NCBI GenBank assembly: GCA_951799405.1
Contig: OX637350.1
Coordinates: forward strand, 4,511,852-4,575,851
Direction of reading: 5' to 3'
From: Agapetus fuscipes
Taxonomy: Eukaryota; Arthropoda; Insecta; Trichoptera; Glossosomatidae
DNA length: 64,000 nucleotides
Below are positions 48,301 through 50,121 of the stretch, piece by piece (the stretch's first letter is position 1; the number at the start of each line of letters is the position of its first letter). The notes beneath the pieces are model-generated. The model was given only the letters and a program-made list of their open reading frames with translations. It made no database searches and was not told the DNA's origin. The position numbers and the translations under genes are program-made.

Positions 48301-48619
48301 GCGAAATTATACATATCTGCTTGTGGGAATGCATTTAATATAAAACTTAAATGATATATATCTTTGCAGCTTAGATTAGATTAGATTAGATTAGTACGAA
48401 GAGAGGCACCTCTCTGAGTCTACATTAGAGCAAGGCATCCAAATTGCTTCCAAATTAAACGCATGCTTTCTGTTGTTTTTGTTTCCAGCGGTCCTGAACT
48501 CTTTGCGCACACTGAGCACAACGACAGACATTTTATCTGACCCGGCGCGACTGCCCGAGGAAGCGAGGAAGGCCGTCAACAAAAGCAAACCAAAGCACTC
48601 GTCTACATCATCTAAATAG
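7340..48619 (+). CDS. Mondo: Mondo (MLXIP/MLXIPL orthologue), 14 coding exons, 5' incomplete
   Basis: This gene encodes a basic helix-loop-helix leucine-zipper transcription factor that, in its family, pairs with MLX, binds carbohydrate-response elements and moves from cytoplasm to nucleus in response to glucose-6-phosphate. The exons are 7340-7446, 22647-22720, 36670-36798, 38425-38575, 38688-38783, 38862-39497, 40839-41230, 41821-42079, 43546-43685, 44090-44272, 45064-45191, 45280-45403, 47284-47413 and 48489-48619. Every intron is GT-AG and every junction keeps frame. The joined frame gives 892 codons, close to the roughly 920 residues of human MLXIP once a missing N-terminus is allowed for. 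Order: Mondo conserved regions, acidic/Q-rich middle with 27 Q, proline-rich section, bHLHZip, C-terminal dimerisation and cytoplasmic-retention domain. The upstream exon or exons were not recognised in 1-7339. The boundaries are inferred from sequence without transcripts. Confidence 0.95.
7530..7843 (-). mobile_element. SINE-B, full length, antisense
   Basis: Begins (read on -) GTCCGGTCGATAGCTCAGTTGG with A- and B-box-like words (GGGTTCGAATCCC) and runs to the TTACACTATATGTGTAGC end. It lies 84 bp after the Mondo exon ending at 7446. Confidence 0.88.
8318..9064. mobile_element. hAT-type non-autonomous element, copy 1
   Basis: Ends CAGTGGCGTG and CACGCCACTG flank 747 bp without a transposase frame. 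A perfect 8-bp target duplication TTCCAAAG sits at 8310-8317 and 9065-9072, as expected for hAT transposition. The sequence is the reverse complement of most of 37305-38178. Confidence 0.93.
9090..9335 (+). repeat. 95-bp tandem pair with hammerhead-like words
   Basis: Two units at about 9143 and 9238 contain CATCGGAGCAATGGG, GAAACTGTCC and AGAATCTACCAGA. The arrangement resembles the 39868 motif, but the CUGANGA box is lost in both. Confidence 0.55.
9646..10939 (-). mobile_element. mariner transposon, 1294 bp, defective
   Basis: Inverted repeats of 37 bp (one mismatch) begin CGAGGGTGGGGTGAAAAGTT and are flanked by TA duplications (9644-9645 and 10940-10941). The interior carries a broken transposase on the - strand. 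The length is typical of mariner. Confidence 0.95.
9712..10760 (-). pseudogene. mariner transposase, frameshifted
   Basis: Start ATG is the complement of 10758-10760. HTH region, WVSEFKMGRVNTSDNPRSGR linker, and DD34D catalytic motifs are recognisable: DKTWVHHYTP, HHDNAPAHS and YSPDLAPSD. It is broken by a frameshift at a 17-A run (10685-10701 on +), a frameshift near 10110 after HIDSLK, and an in-frame stop before the third catalytic Asp. The C-terminus DGDYVEK is still readable, ending at 9712. Confidence 0.92.
10942..11534. other. Unassigned intronic spacer
   Basis: AT-rich; I see no exon, RNA gene or recognised repeat. The 62-codon frame on - (11143-11331) shows no family features. Confidence 0.5.
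11535..12036. mobile_element. Head-to-head SINE-B (-) and SINE-A (+)
   Basis: SINE-B antisense at 11535-11742 and full-length SINE-A sense at 11741-12036 share TATCGACCGGTCCGTGG at the junction, so their tRNA-like heads abut. SINE-A ends AAATAAATCATCTTAACATT plus ATT repeats. Confidence 0.82.
12652..12897 (+). mobile_element. LINE-T 3' end
   Basis: TTCCTTGACTTATAAGTTGG to GCAACTTAGATTATAG; frames 12673-12907 are by-products. Confidence 0.87.
12900..14540. other. Unassigned intronic spacer
   Basis: Apart from the SINE-A fragment at 13322, anonymous AT-rich intron of Mondo with no supported feature. Confidence 0.5.
13322..13442 (+). mobile_element. SINE-A 3' fragment
   Basis: From ACTGGGTCTTGCTTGAAAAT to TTCACTCAAAAACAGCACTC. 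Confidence 0.65.
14545..14757 (+). mobile_element. LINE 3' end, likely partner of SINE-A
   Basis: The end of a reverse-transcriptase frame, RSSKSVDVFRGALKTHLFRK followed by SYP and a stop near 14641, leads into GAGGTGTGACACACACGAAA, AACAGCGCTC and AAATAAATTAGCCTGATATT plus (ATT)n. That tail equals the SINE-A tail. Confidence 0.78.
14845..15165 (-). mobile_element. SINE-B, full length, antisense
   Basis: Head at 15165 (GTCCAGTGATAGCTCAGTTAG on -), body and TTACACTACATGTGTAGC end. Confidence 0.85.
15170..16010. other. Unassigned intronic spacer
   Basis: Anonymous. Contains three TTAGG units (15513-15527), too few to mean anything. Confidence 0.5.
16015..16505 (+). mobile_element. LINE-T 3' end with hAT MITE insertion
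   Basis: TTGGCATGAGGCCAAACC to GCAACTTAGATTATAGAC, split at 16186-16422. Confidence 0.82.
16186..16422. mobile_element. hAT-type MITE nested in a LINE-T copy
   Basis: 237 bp with ends TAGGGATGGGCCGAA and TTCGGCACATCCCTA and a perfect 8-bp duplication GTAAACTT (16178-16185 and 16423-16430). It interrupts the LINE-T 3' end at 16015-16505. Confidence 0.9.
17165..17270 (+). repeat. Dispersed repeat shared with 27001-27105
   Basis: GTGTTATTCACACGCAGC and AAACGATGATTCATGAATCA match the second site in order and orientation with moderate divergence. Confidence 0.55.
17545..18150. repeat. Foldback of TGTCATG-rich simple sequence split by LINE-T
   Basis: Left part (17545-17650) is built from ATGACA/ACATGACA words and the right part (18055-18150) from the complement. 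A LINE-T copy (17740-18003, antisense) sits between them. The pairing of ACAGTGA..ACGACACATGACA words suggests a foldback element. Confidence 0.55.
17740..18003 (-). mobile_element. LINE-T 3' end, antisense
   Basis: Tail side begins ATCTAATCTAATCTAAGTTG (two TAGAT-type units), head side ends TCAAGGAACATAC. Confidence 0.85.
18298..18716 (+). mobile_element. LINE-T with end of ORF
   Basis: Starts in the ORF (ATGACTCTGGATGAAATGAA), then CTTATCTGTAATGTAGGCAG and the standard 3' end to 18716. The ORF end is broken (stop after GAAATATGA). Confidence 0.8.
18832..19078 (+). mobile_element. LINE-T 3' end
   Basis: Same structure as 18475-18716 and shares about 85 bp of downstream flank with it, so the pair looks like a tandem duplication rather than two insertions. 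Confidence 0.82.
19177..19290. mobile_element. Short MITE with GGCCTTATTCAT ends
   Basis: GGCCTTATTCATTAGATTGG at the left and TTTATGAATAAGGC at the right bound about 115 bp. Related fragments occur at 27810-27960 and 33000-33110. Confidence 0.55.
19886..20144. mobile_element. Foldback with nested MITE half
   Basis: Two 62-bp arms (19886-19947 and 20083-20144), nearly perfect complements, surround 135 bp related to the MITE at 62599-62772. The frames at 19742-20002 and 20046-20294 arise from these arms and are not genes. Confidence 0.7.
20355..20392 (+). mobile_element. SINE-B fragment
   Basis: ATATAGTGTAACTTCTTGCC is the antisense SINE-B end joined to a LINE fragment. Confidence 0.45.
20400..20790 (+). 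pseudogene. Non-LTR retrotransposon reverse-transcriptase C-terminus
   Basis: Two frames give HGACSNEIHSLIPPPRISER and, after a shift, FHDSFHCQTARLWNDLTVSV then FKTNINRHF, the standard C-terminal NTR..ARLWNSLP..VFP..FK pattern of CR1/Jockey-type LINEs. It ends with GCAACACCTCTGCGGCACTC and a short A-run. Confidence 0.78.
20810..20935 (+). mobile_element. SINE-A, degenerate, truncated
   Basis: AGTCGTGGTTAAGG and AGCGGAGCACAAAAATAT are head remnants; ends in AATAATAATATTAGG directly before a SINE-B. Confidence 0.6.
20937..21262 (+). mobile_element. SINE-B, full length
   Basis: GATGATAGCTCAGTTGGTAG head, GGGTTCGAATCCCACC B-box, full body and ACTATATGTGTAGCTTAG end. Confidence 0.88.
21266..21552 (-). 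mobile_element. SINE-A, full length, antisense
   Basis: On -, head GGACCAGTCCGTAGTCCAGT, complete body and AACAGCGCTCACCAAATAAA tail. The frames at 21286-21633 are by-products. Confidence 0.85.
21585..21716 (+). mobile_element. SINE-A 3' fragment
   Basis: TCCATCCAGCCTTACAGCAA to GCGCTCACCAAATAAATCATCC. Confidence 0.75.
22098..22131 (+). promoter_or_regulatory. Candidate core promoter (TATA plus initiator)
   Basis: TATAAATA at 22098-22105 is followed by an insect-type initiator TCACTC at 22126-22131; the presumed +1 A at 22128 is 30 bp from the first T of the TATA box. It lies in a Mondo intron, about 520 bp upstream of the exon at 22647, which has an ATG at 22652. An alternative Mondo promoter is an inference; a promoter of an inserted element is equally possible. 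Confidence 0.35.
22255..22640. other. GC-rich island next to a Mondo exon
   Basis: About 385 bp of GC-rich, CpG-containing DNA stands out from the AT-rich intron and ends at the acceptor of exon 22647. Both strands carry open frames (for example 22361-22735 -), but none resembles a known protein to me. It could be an unspliced 5' UTR or alternative exon linked to the TATA box upstream, or the remnant of an inserted element. Confidence 0.4.
22647..22720 (+). CDS. Mondo: Mondo exon, VCxFxxPLxxxxHxxPE block
   Basis: The 74-nt exon completes a Phe codon and then reads IMKQNTLVCQFASPL followed by DVDTHIKPE, matching the family pattern after the WHMQ motif. The acceptor is TTGTTCCAG and the donor GTGAGC. 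It carries the ATG at 22652, which could start a shorter isoform. A LINE-T copy begins only 44 bp after the donor. Confidence 0.92.
22764..23013 (-). mobile_element. LINE-T 3' end, antisense
   Basis: Starts 44 bp after the Mondo exon at 22720. Ends TCAAGGAATACAG. Open frames here are by-products. Confidence 0.88.
23163..23415 (-). mobile_element. LINE-T 3' end, antisense
   Basis: ATCTAAGTTGCAAGGATGTA to CTATAAGTCAAGGAATA. Confidence 0.87.
23827..24072 (+). mobile_element. LINE-T 3' end
   Basis: GTTCCTTGACTTATAGGTTG to TTTGCAAATTAGATTATAG. Confidence 0.87.
24249..24550. mobile_element. MITE with GGGGCCGTCCATA ends
   Basis: Ends GGGGCCGTCCATAAATTACG and its imperfect complement are flanked by TTA (24246-24248 and 24551-24553), consistent with a PIF/Harbinger-type duplication (inference). 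Contains two C-homopolymers. Confidence 0.75.
24700..25045 (+). mobile_element. SINE-A head followed by truncated SINE-B
   Basis: SINE-A head 24700-24822 (GGACCGTAGTCTAGTGG) and, 20 bp later, SINE-B from 24843 to the AGCTGGCAAAC region. Unlike the heterodimers, the SINE-A part is truncated early, so this looks like independent insertions. Confidence 0.7.
25398..25757 (-). pseudogene. Non-LTR retrotransposon reverse-transcriptase fragment
   Basis: 119 codons including VIRSKLEYAVEVWTPYQRKY, VQKKFLRYL and GFRSLESRRNRSL, the conserved 'LEYAxxVWxPYxxxY..I..VQ..FLRYL' C-terminal block of Jockey-type insect LINEs. No start or downstream stop context; a 5'-truncated remnant. Confidence 0.88.
25800..26340. 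other. Spacer and unidentified moderately GC block
   Basis: 26070-26340 is more complex than the surrounding intron and ends abruptly at a LINE tail. It may be a piece of an inserted element that I cannot name. Confidence 0.35.
26340..26490 (-). mobile_element. LINE 3' end with ACAGTT tail, antisense
   Basis: On -, MHEKGDGYEGIERGMSGKEK continues to GGCTCTGGCCGACCCTAGCA, GAATGGCGACAGAGTTAC and AGTTACAGT, matching the 3' end at 890-1035. Confidence 0.7.
26590..26832 (+). mobile_element. LINE-T 3' end
   Basis: GACTTATAGGTTGGTATG to GCAGCTTAGATTAGATTAG, with a short TAGAT tail. Confidence 0.88.
27168..27573 (+). mobile_element. LINE-T 3' end with foldback insertion
   Basis: TTCCTTGACTAACAGTTTAA to GCAACTTAGATTATAG, split at 27313-27516 with target duplication. 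Confidence 0.85.
27313..27516. mobile_element. Foldback insertion with 73-bp perfect hairpin arms
   Basis: A 204-bp insertion in a LINE-T 3' end is flanked by a 10-bp direct duplication ACTTATGCCT (27303-27312 and 27517-27526). Its right part is a perfect inverted repeat, arms 27355-27427 and 27444-27516 with a 16-bp spacer; the left 42 bp are outside the palindrome. No coding capacity. Confidence 0.85.
27972..28590 (+). mobile_element. SINE-B interrupted by LINE-T
   Basis: Head GTCCGGTCGATAGCTCAGTT and body to GGCCGGCCCT (28200), then antisense LINE-T, then the body resumes at TGTAAAAATAAATAGGTTCC and ends ACGCTATATGTGTAGC. Confidence 0.85.
28204..28485 (-). mobile_element. LINE-T 3' end nested in SINE-B, antisense
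   Basis: ATCTAATCTAAGTTGC through TCAAGGAACATACACAAC. The SINE-B reading continues on both sides, so this LINE-T is the younger insertion. Confidence 0.85.
29045..29240 (-). pseudogene. LINE reverse-transcriptase C-terminal remnant
   Basis: The frame gives KAPSYLYDMFSPVEIDLRRQ and a downstream frame FACRIEWSRLPPNVRR after a stop, a pattern seen at the C-terminus of insect LINE ORFs. Short and broken. Confidence 0.55.
29245..29488. mobile_element. MITE, TACGAGTTGCAAAACTTGAG family, copy 1
   Basis: About 90-bp inverted repeats contain TACGAGTTGCAAAACTTGAG, a TTTACGG block and AAAGAGTGAT. Same family as 34856-35096. Non-coding. Confidence 0.8.
29690..30252 (+). mobile_element. LINE-T, longest sense copy with ORF end
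   Basis: Coding end: GRRGRPRKVWMYQISEIANE, WNIQSHNKRRACMKKVMTLD, EMKEVCKDRKKWRLICNVG. About 100 bp later the 3' end begins TTCCTTGACTTATAGG and finishes GCAACTTAGATTAGATTAGA. This copy shows that the abundant 250-bp unit is the LINE's own 3' UTR. Confidence 0.9.
30415..30560. other. GC-rich block with short tandem words
   Basis: GGCGTGCTGGAGGCGTGCTG and GGCGTGCCGGGCGTGCC repeat with a period near 10-11 bp. Frames on both strands are composition artefacts. Confidence 0.5.
30560..31640. other. A/T-homopolymer-rich spacer
   Basis: Several long T and A runs, the hairpin at 30901-30932, and no supported gene. Confidence 0.5.
30901..30932. repeat. Perfect short hairpin
   Basis: AAGGGTGGCTAT and ATAGCCACCCTT pair perfectly around AACGGT. 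Confidence 0.7.
31645..32075 (+). mobile_element. LINE-T tail followed by SINE-B
   Basis: LINE-T tail 31645-31752 (GCAACTTAGATTATAG) abuts a SINE-B (31753-32075) whose first bases are replaced, starting CCTCAATCGGTAGAGTGC. Confidence 0.78.
32229..32790 (+). mobile_element. SINE-A/SINE-B heterodimer, copy 2
   Basis: SINE-A (32229-32458) joined to SINE-B (about 32462-32790) at CAAGCTCGTAAAAAATACGG, the same truncation point as copy 1 and with the same subfamily variants. A full SINE-B body is kept. Confidence 0.88.
33385..33642 (+). mobile_element. LINE-T 3' end
   Basis: TTCCTTGACTTGTAGGTTGG to GCAACTTAAATTATGG. Confidence 0.87.
33700..33962 (+). mobile_element. LINE-T 3' end
   Basis: TTCCTTGACTTATAGGTTGT to CAGCTTAGATTAGATTAGAT, with three TTAGA units. 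Confidence 0.88.
34170..34495. mobile_element. SINE-B head followed by antisense LINE-T
   Basis: GGGTCGATAGCTCATATGGT (34170-34222) is cut by an antisense LINE-T (34225-34495). Part of a SINE-B body reappears at 34580-34770, suggesting one SINE-B broken by the LINE and a later rearrangement. Confidence 0.7.
34580..34770 (+). mobile_element. SINE-B body fragment
   Basis: GGTGTCAGAAATGATTTTCC to AAAAATAAATAGAACCC, followed by a short antisense SINE-B head piece (34775-34820). Confidence 0.7.
34856..35096. mobile_element. MITE, TACGAGTTGCAAAACTTGAG family, copy 2
   Basis: Second copy, ends AGTACCCTAGTACGAG and CGCACTAAGGGTAC. The middle differs more from copy 1 than the arms do. Confidence 0.8.
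35562..36150 (-). mobile_element. LINE-T with ORF end, antisense
   Basis: 3' end at 35562-35820, then on - the coding end with GCRGRGRPRKVWMDQISEIV and NEWNIQSRNKRRVCMKKIMT, ending near 36150. Sister of the copy at 29690. Confidence 0.88.
36380..36430 (-). mobile_element. SINE-A head fragment
   Basis: GCCTTAACCACTGGACTACA and GACCGGTCGATTG are an antisense SINE-A head. Confidence 0.5.
36670..36798 (+). CDS. Mondo: Mondo exon with MCR-V-type box
   Basis: Forty-three codons include LEGKYWKRRAEAVIAEYKKW and RMFYRNR, the helical block that follows the MCR-IV box in Mondo proteins. The acceptor is TTTTTCAG, the donor GTAAGT, and both ends are phase 0. Confidence 0.93.
36919..37085. mobile_element. 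MITE with CTATTCTGCTAAATTCCTTA ends
   Basis: Inverted repeats of about 22 bp bound 167 bp of non-coding DNA 120 bp after the exon ending at 36798. No clear target duplication. Confidence 0.7.
37305..38178. mobile_element. hAT-type non-autonomous element, copy 2
   Basis: 874 bp, inverted relative to the copy at 8318, with an extra AT-rich block near 37850-37960. Perfect 8-bp target duplication GGGGTCAA at 37297-37304 and 38179-38186. It lies in the intron before the exon at 38425. Confidence 0.93.
38425..38575 (+). CDS. Mondo: Mondo exon, FTDTLFST-type motif
   Basis: The frame contains MDVLDWQSQ, then FMTDTLFSTITSNQPFAFP and DTREI, typical of the end of the N-terminal Mondo region and start of the activation region. 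It leaves with one base of the next Ala codon. The exon starts 239 bp downstream of a hAT-type MITE target duplication. Confidence 0.92.
38688..38783 (+). CDS. Mondo: Mondo exon, IQPSLxxLQPNLDDFMD motif
   Basis: The frame reads ARGASLADFIQPSLGPLQPN then LDDFMDTFEPLQ, a highly conserved Mondo stretch. The acceptor is GTTTCAG and the donor is G|GTTACT, a non-consensus GT site. Introns on both sides are short (112 and 78 bp). Confidence 0.92.
38862..39497 (+). CDS. Mondo: Mondo exon with polyglutamine activation region
   Basis: This is the largest exon. It starts ELLHVKLPSVPEEIITPDDP and runs through a Met/Ser/Gln-rich region to a run of 27 glutamines (39302-39382) and on to PQ before the donor GTAAGG. 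The composition fits a transactivation region rather than a folded domain. The frame stays open into the intron to 39670. Confidence 0.92.
39302..39382 (+). repeat. CAG/CAA polyglutamine tract (27 codons)
   Basis: Twenty-seven Gln codons lie inside a Mondo exon. The longest pure CAG run is 15 units (39332-39376), interrupted earlier by CAA codons. Such a run is likely to vary in length between individuals. Confidence 0.95.
39617..39707. repeat. Long hairpin in intron
   Basis: Arms of about 36 bp, GAGAAATTACACATATAAAG and its complement, with one mismatch and a 19-bp loop, 120 bp after the polyQ exon. Confidence 0.8.
39868..39902 (+). ncRNA. Hammerhead ribozyme-like core
   Basis: CTGAAGA (box CUGANGA, 39868-39874), stem II GCCCAT/ATGGGC closed by CGTAGAA, GAAA (39895-39898), then CGTC with a possible cleavage site after GTC (39902). 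Flanking CTTC and GAAG could form stem I. Stem III would be very short, as in hammerheads reported from Penelope-like retroelements. Confidence 0.6.
40590..40662 (+). mobile_element. LINE-T tail fragment
   Basis: CTGCTTGTGAGAATGCATGT to GCAACTTAGATTAAATTAG. Confidence 0.75.
40839..41230 (+). CDS. Mondo: Mondo exon, Pro/Ser-rich
   Basis: The exon completes a Gly codon and reads MHQSRGEAPSYGMSGPHRSR followed by a proline-rich segment (PPPHPAYAPYNAPPTPDKS) and LPGGASIFTMQGPARFK. It is markedly GC-richer than the flanking introns. The acceptor is CCGGCAG and the donor GTGAGT, phase 0. Low-complexity, probably disordered transactivation or linker region. Confidence 0.88.
41288..41785 (+). mobile_element. 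LINE-T with ORF end
   Basis: Coding end ISRVIIKGELV frame overlaps the true end IQSHNKRRACMKKIMTLDE, MKEVFKDRKKWRLMCNVG; then 3' end to 41785, stopping 35 bp before the Mondo exon at 41821. Confidence 0.85.
41821..42079 (+). CDS. Mondo: Mondo exon, Ser/Gln/Pro-rich with Arg cluster
   Basis: The frame reads SSSSGSQPQLSPQQQQQPKL, later AVRTRRRPSRSGSSS and SMLLAHLLNTNRG. The RTRRRPSRSGS stretch is a possible basophilic-kinase or nuclear-localisation site (inference). The donor is G|GTAAAC. A LINE-T copy starts 20 bp downstream. Confidence 0.88.
42190..43096 (-). mobile_element. mariner-like element, internally deleted, nested in a LINE
   Basis: Ends CAGGGT..CAGCATAA and TTATGCTG..ACCCTG are inverted repeats flanked by TA duplications (42188-42189 and 43097-43098). 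At 907 bp it lacks part of the transposase. The insertion splits an antisense LINE-T 3' end exactly at CGCTTG|TACATGCC, giving an insertion order: LINE first, mariner second. Confidence 0.9.
42240..42963 (-). pseudogene. mariner-like transposase remnant
   Basis: N-terminal part MRWSNEECAFAVEAYFSNKC with SVIAAQRAF and VTTFRQTASVTRRRTEV is a mariner/Tc1-type helix-turn-helix domain. After a gap the C-terminal part reads ITPDMLARVMTNARNRFTQC near 42340-42420. The catalytic core is missing or broken. Confidence 0.85.
43546..43685 (+). CDS. Mondo: Mondo exon, linker before bHLH
   Basis: The exon completes Gly and reads QGLYKPSSVQSLMTDPGLQQ then ILAPPPAASTHTTLLVPG, ending in a Ser run and PQ. The acceptor is TTTCCAG and the donor GTACTA. 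It lies about 55 bp from the 5' end of an antisense LINE-T fragment. Confidence 0.88.
43755..44050 (+). mobile_element. SINE-A, full length
   Basis: Head with TTGGTAACACTTCGGACTCG and GGTTCGAATCCCGGC, full body, and end CCAATTAATCAGCCTAATTT. It fills most of the intron between exons 43685 and 44090. Confidence 0.85.
44090..44272 (+). CDS. Mondo: Mondo exon with bHLH basic region and helix 1
   Basis: After a Ser/Pro-rich start the frame reads RRHGHIHSEQKRRYNIKSNF and EVLQSLLPQLAQTPNPK. The His, Glu and Arg that contact an E-box half-site are at 44174-44176, 44186-44188 and 44198-44200, so DNA binding looks intact. The donor is AAG|GTTGGA, a weak GT site next to a repeat insertion. Confidence 0.95.
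44277..44530 (-). mobile_element. Penelope-like remnant at exon boundary
   Basis: GGATAAGAGTTTTAGACTTA starts 5 bp after the bHLH exon. On the - strand it holds a decayed hammerhead-like core (CTAAAGA..GCCCAT..ATGGGT.GAAA..GTC) around 44350-44390. Confidence 0.55.
44697..44998 (-). mobile_element. SINE-B, antisense
   Basis: CTACACATATAGTGTAAC to AACTGAGCTATCGACCAGG, 65 bp upstream of the leucine-zipper exon acceptor. Confidence 0.87.
45064..45191 (+). CDS. Mondo: Mondo exon with helix 2 and leucine zipper
   Basis: The frame begins ISKAAMLQLGADHIKTLQQE and continues with heptad leucines or similar residues (MALLRKQIDDLNISI), forming helix 2 and the zipper that pairs with MLX. The acceptor is TGTTGCAG and the donor GTACTA. 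Confidence 0.95.
45280..45403 (+). CDS. Mondo: Mondo exon, start of C-terminal dimerisation domain
   Basis: The frame contains CQSLLPATGAPVSRQRSGRL and MFDEYVRQRTNENWKFWI, the conserved beginning of the C-terminal WMC/DCD region needed for MLX pairing and cytoplasmic retention. The donor is ATT|GTATCC. Without splicing the frame continues only to 45481. Confidence 0.95.
45985..46330 (+). mobile_element. SINE-B, full length
   Basis: Head GTCCGGTCGATAGCTCAGGT is preceded by a partial duplicate head (GGTCGACAGCTCA, 45980-45993). Clean body and a T-rich end. One of the best-preserved copies. Confidence 0.9.
46507..46757. mobile_element. MITE with AGTTCTTGTTTACCGTATAC ends
   Basis: Inverted repeats AGTTCTTGTTTACCGTATAC / complement bound about 250 bp. 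The inner GAGCAATGTTTGCATGTGTA stretch is shared, inverted, with 52385-52440. Confidence 0.75.
46806..47042. mobile_element. Palindromic MITE with CAATAGGT ends
   Basis: Left arm GGCAATAGGTTGTATGTCAA and right arm TTGACATACGACCTATTGCC are complementary; similarity continues inward through GATGCCATTTGATAGGG. Lies in the intron before the exon at 47284. Confidence 0.78.
47284..47413 (+). CDS. Mondo: Mondo exon, middle of C-terminal domain
   Basis: The frame reads FSLLVEPLLTSFNNSVSPAS and TFLWAEQHCSLVEMRP, aligned by eye to the human FSILIKPLFESFN / WLDQHCSLPILRP block. The acceptor is GCTCACAG and the donor G|GTAAAT. Confidence 0.94.
47761..48180 (+). repeat. Three 140-bp tandem units
   Basis: Units at 47761, 47901 and 48041 appear identical. 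Each joins unique sequence (AAATTGCCATCGTCGACAGA..) to the first about 50 bp of a LINE-T 3' end, so the triplication happened after the LINE insertion. Confidence 0.92.
47990..48397 (+). mobile_element. LINE-T 3' end adjoining tandem units
   Basis: The third unit runs on into a full 3' end finishing CAGCTTAGATTAGATTAGAT, about 90 bp upstream of the last Mondo exon. Confidence 0.85.
48489..48619 (+). CDS. Mondo: Mondo terminal coding exon
   Basis: The exon completes Ala and reads VLNSLRTLSTTTDILSDPAR then LPEEARKAVNKSK, ending in a Ser/Thr/Lys-rich tail and TAG at 48617-48619. It matches the LRQLST..ILTDP..LPEQA pattern at the human C-terminus. Confidence 0.94.
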
Positions 48620-49715
48620 TTGTCTGACAAAGTTGCCAGTCCCCCAGCGACTGCAACCCTCCTAATTGTTAGTATCTGCATAATCTATTAAGTGACCTGA
48701 AATTCACGTAGAGTAAATTACCTGCTAAATATATTTTTACACTTAACGTGTTAGCACAAAATATATTTTAAATAAATGTGACGATTCGTTAATGACTCAA
48801 TTGCTTATTGTCCCGACGGACAATAACGTGTCTGGCAAAATATTAACTTATTTATTAATCTTAATATTTGTGTAATTAATGTTAATTAAGTTTGTGTATT
48901 TTTGTTTTTATTCTTTTAGTTTAAATGACGAACATATCACAGATAGTTACTAAATGTTGCTCATAAAATTGTTTAAACTATTTTGGCAAAAAAATAATTT
49001 AATCTGGAATTATTTGACGTGTTTACGAATTAAAAGTAATTTGGATATTCGACTAACATTATAATTACTGGAGAGCTACCCTTATCCTCAATGTTTTGTT
49101 GGTATTGCAACCAACTTCTCCGGGAGGCAGATGAAAAAATTAACTTTGTTTATTTTGATGAGAACTAGAAAATTTAATGTTGACAATCATGCTCAAAAGA
49201 AGTTATCTATAATTATAGTTATGATATATTACTAAAGAGAATTGTTATTGTTTGCGCGGTTTACTAGATAATGTATTTCAGAGATAAAATTCTAAAAAAT
49301 GTTTAATTTTTTATTACTTTAAATTTTATTACTAAAAGGATGAAAGTCATTTTTTGTTGTAGAAACAATTTTACTTTGAGCGAAAATGAAGTAAGGGAAA
49401 CGTTAGTTTGAAATAAATAAACTTCTCGTTTTAATTTTTGGCAGCTTACAAATGTAATCTGTTATATTTACTTTTAGAAACATAAAAAAAATATTTATTA
49501 GTTGCTAGGAGTAATGGGGTGGTCAACGCCCCTGTTTTATATTAGAGCATTTAAATTCATCCTTAAGGTGTAGTGTTCTGTAAATTACCAATAATTAAGT
49601 TTGCTTCTGAATTCACTTAATAATTTATTCTGGATTTGTGCAATTACTTTTAAGAGAAGATCTCGTCACTCTTAACGTTGAATTTTTGATGTAAATACTT
49701 ACACAGTAATCATAT
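48620..49715 (+). other. Mondo: Probable Mondo 3' UTR
   Basis: AT-rich sequence after the stop with no repeat copy recognised. AATAAA signals lie at 48771-48776 and twice at 49412-49421, so short and long 3' UTRs are both possible. The Gag-only LTR element starts at 49716. Confidence 0.5.
48771..48776 (+). terminator. Candidate poly(A) signal for Mondo
   Basis: First AATAAA after the Mondo stop, about 150 bp downstream. A second cluster at 49412-49421 could serve a longer transcript. Confidence 0.45.
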
Positions 49716-50022
49716 TGATACGGCACACTTTTTGTGTAGGCCCTGAATTTCGCCATCCGTCGAACTCCTTGACAAAACTTAACCCTACACGCTGATTGGC
49801 CGGCGTTCGGCAGGACACCGGCCGAGCCGAATTTACTGTAACAAAATTTATGTGTTTAGTTGTAATAAAAAGGGAATAATTTGTCACAAGGTTGTCGGCC
49901 TGTTGGCCCGAAGACCGATTCTGTCTGTAACAACTTGTACTGAAAAGAGAAAAATAAAAAGAAACGAAAGTAAAACATTCAACCAAGTCTTCCTCATTTT
50001 TGATATTGAAGAGAGGGTATCA
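49716..50022 (+). repeat. 5' LTR of Gag-only element
   Basis: TGATACGGCACAC...GGGTATCA, 307 bp, with an internal AATAAA (near 49865) that could serve as a poly(A) signal. It reads the same as the 3' copy throughout my comparison. Confidence 0.92.
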
Positions 50023-50121
50023 ATTGACGCCGCGAACGTGGGGCCAAGTCACTTGGAAAGTGACAACCCAAGTACCGGAGGACTGACTTGTGGCGCCCAA
50101 CAAAGAACCAGAAGCAAGACA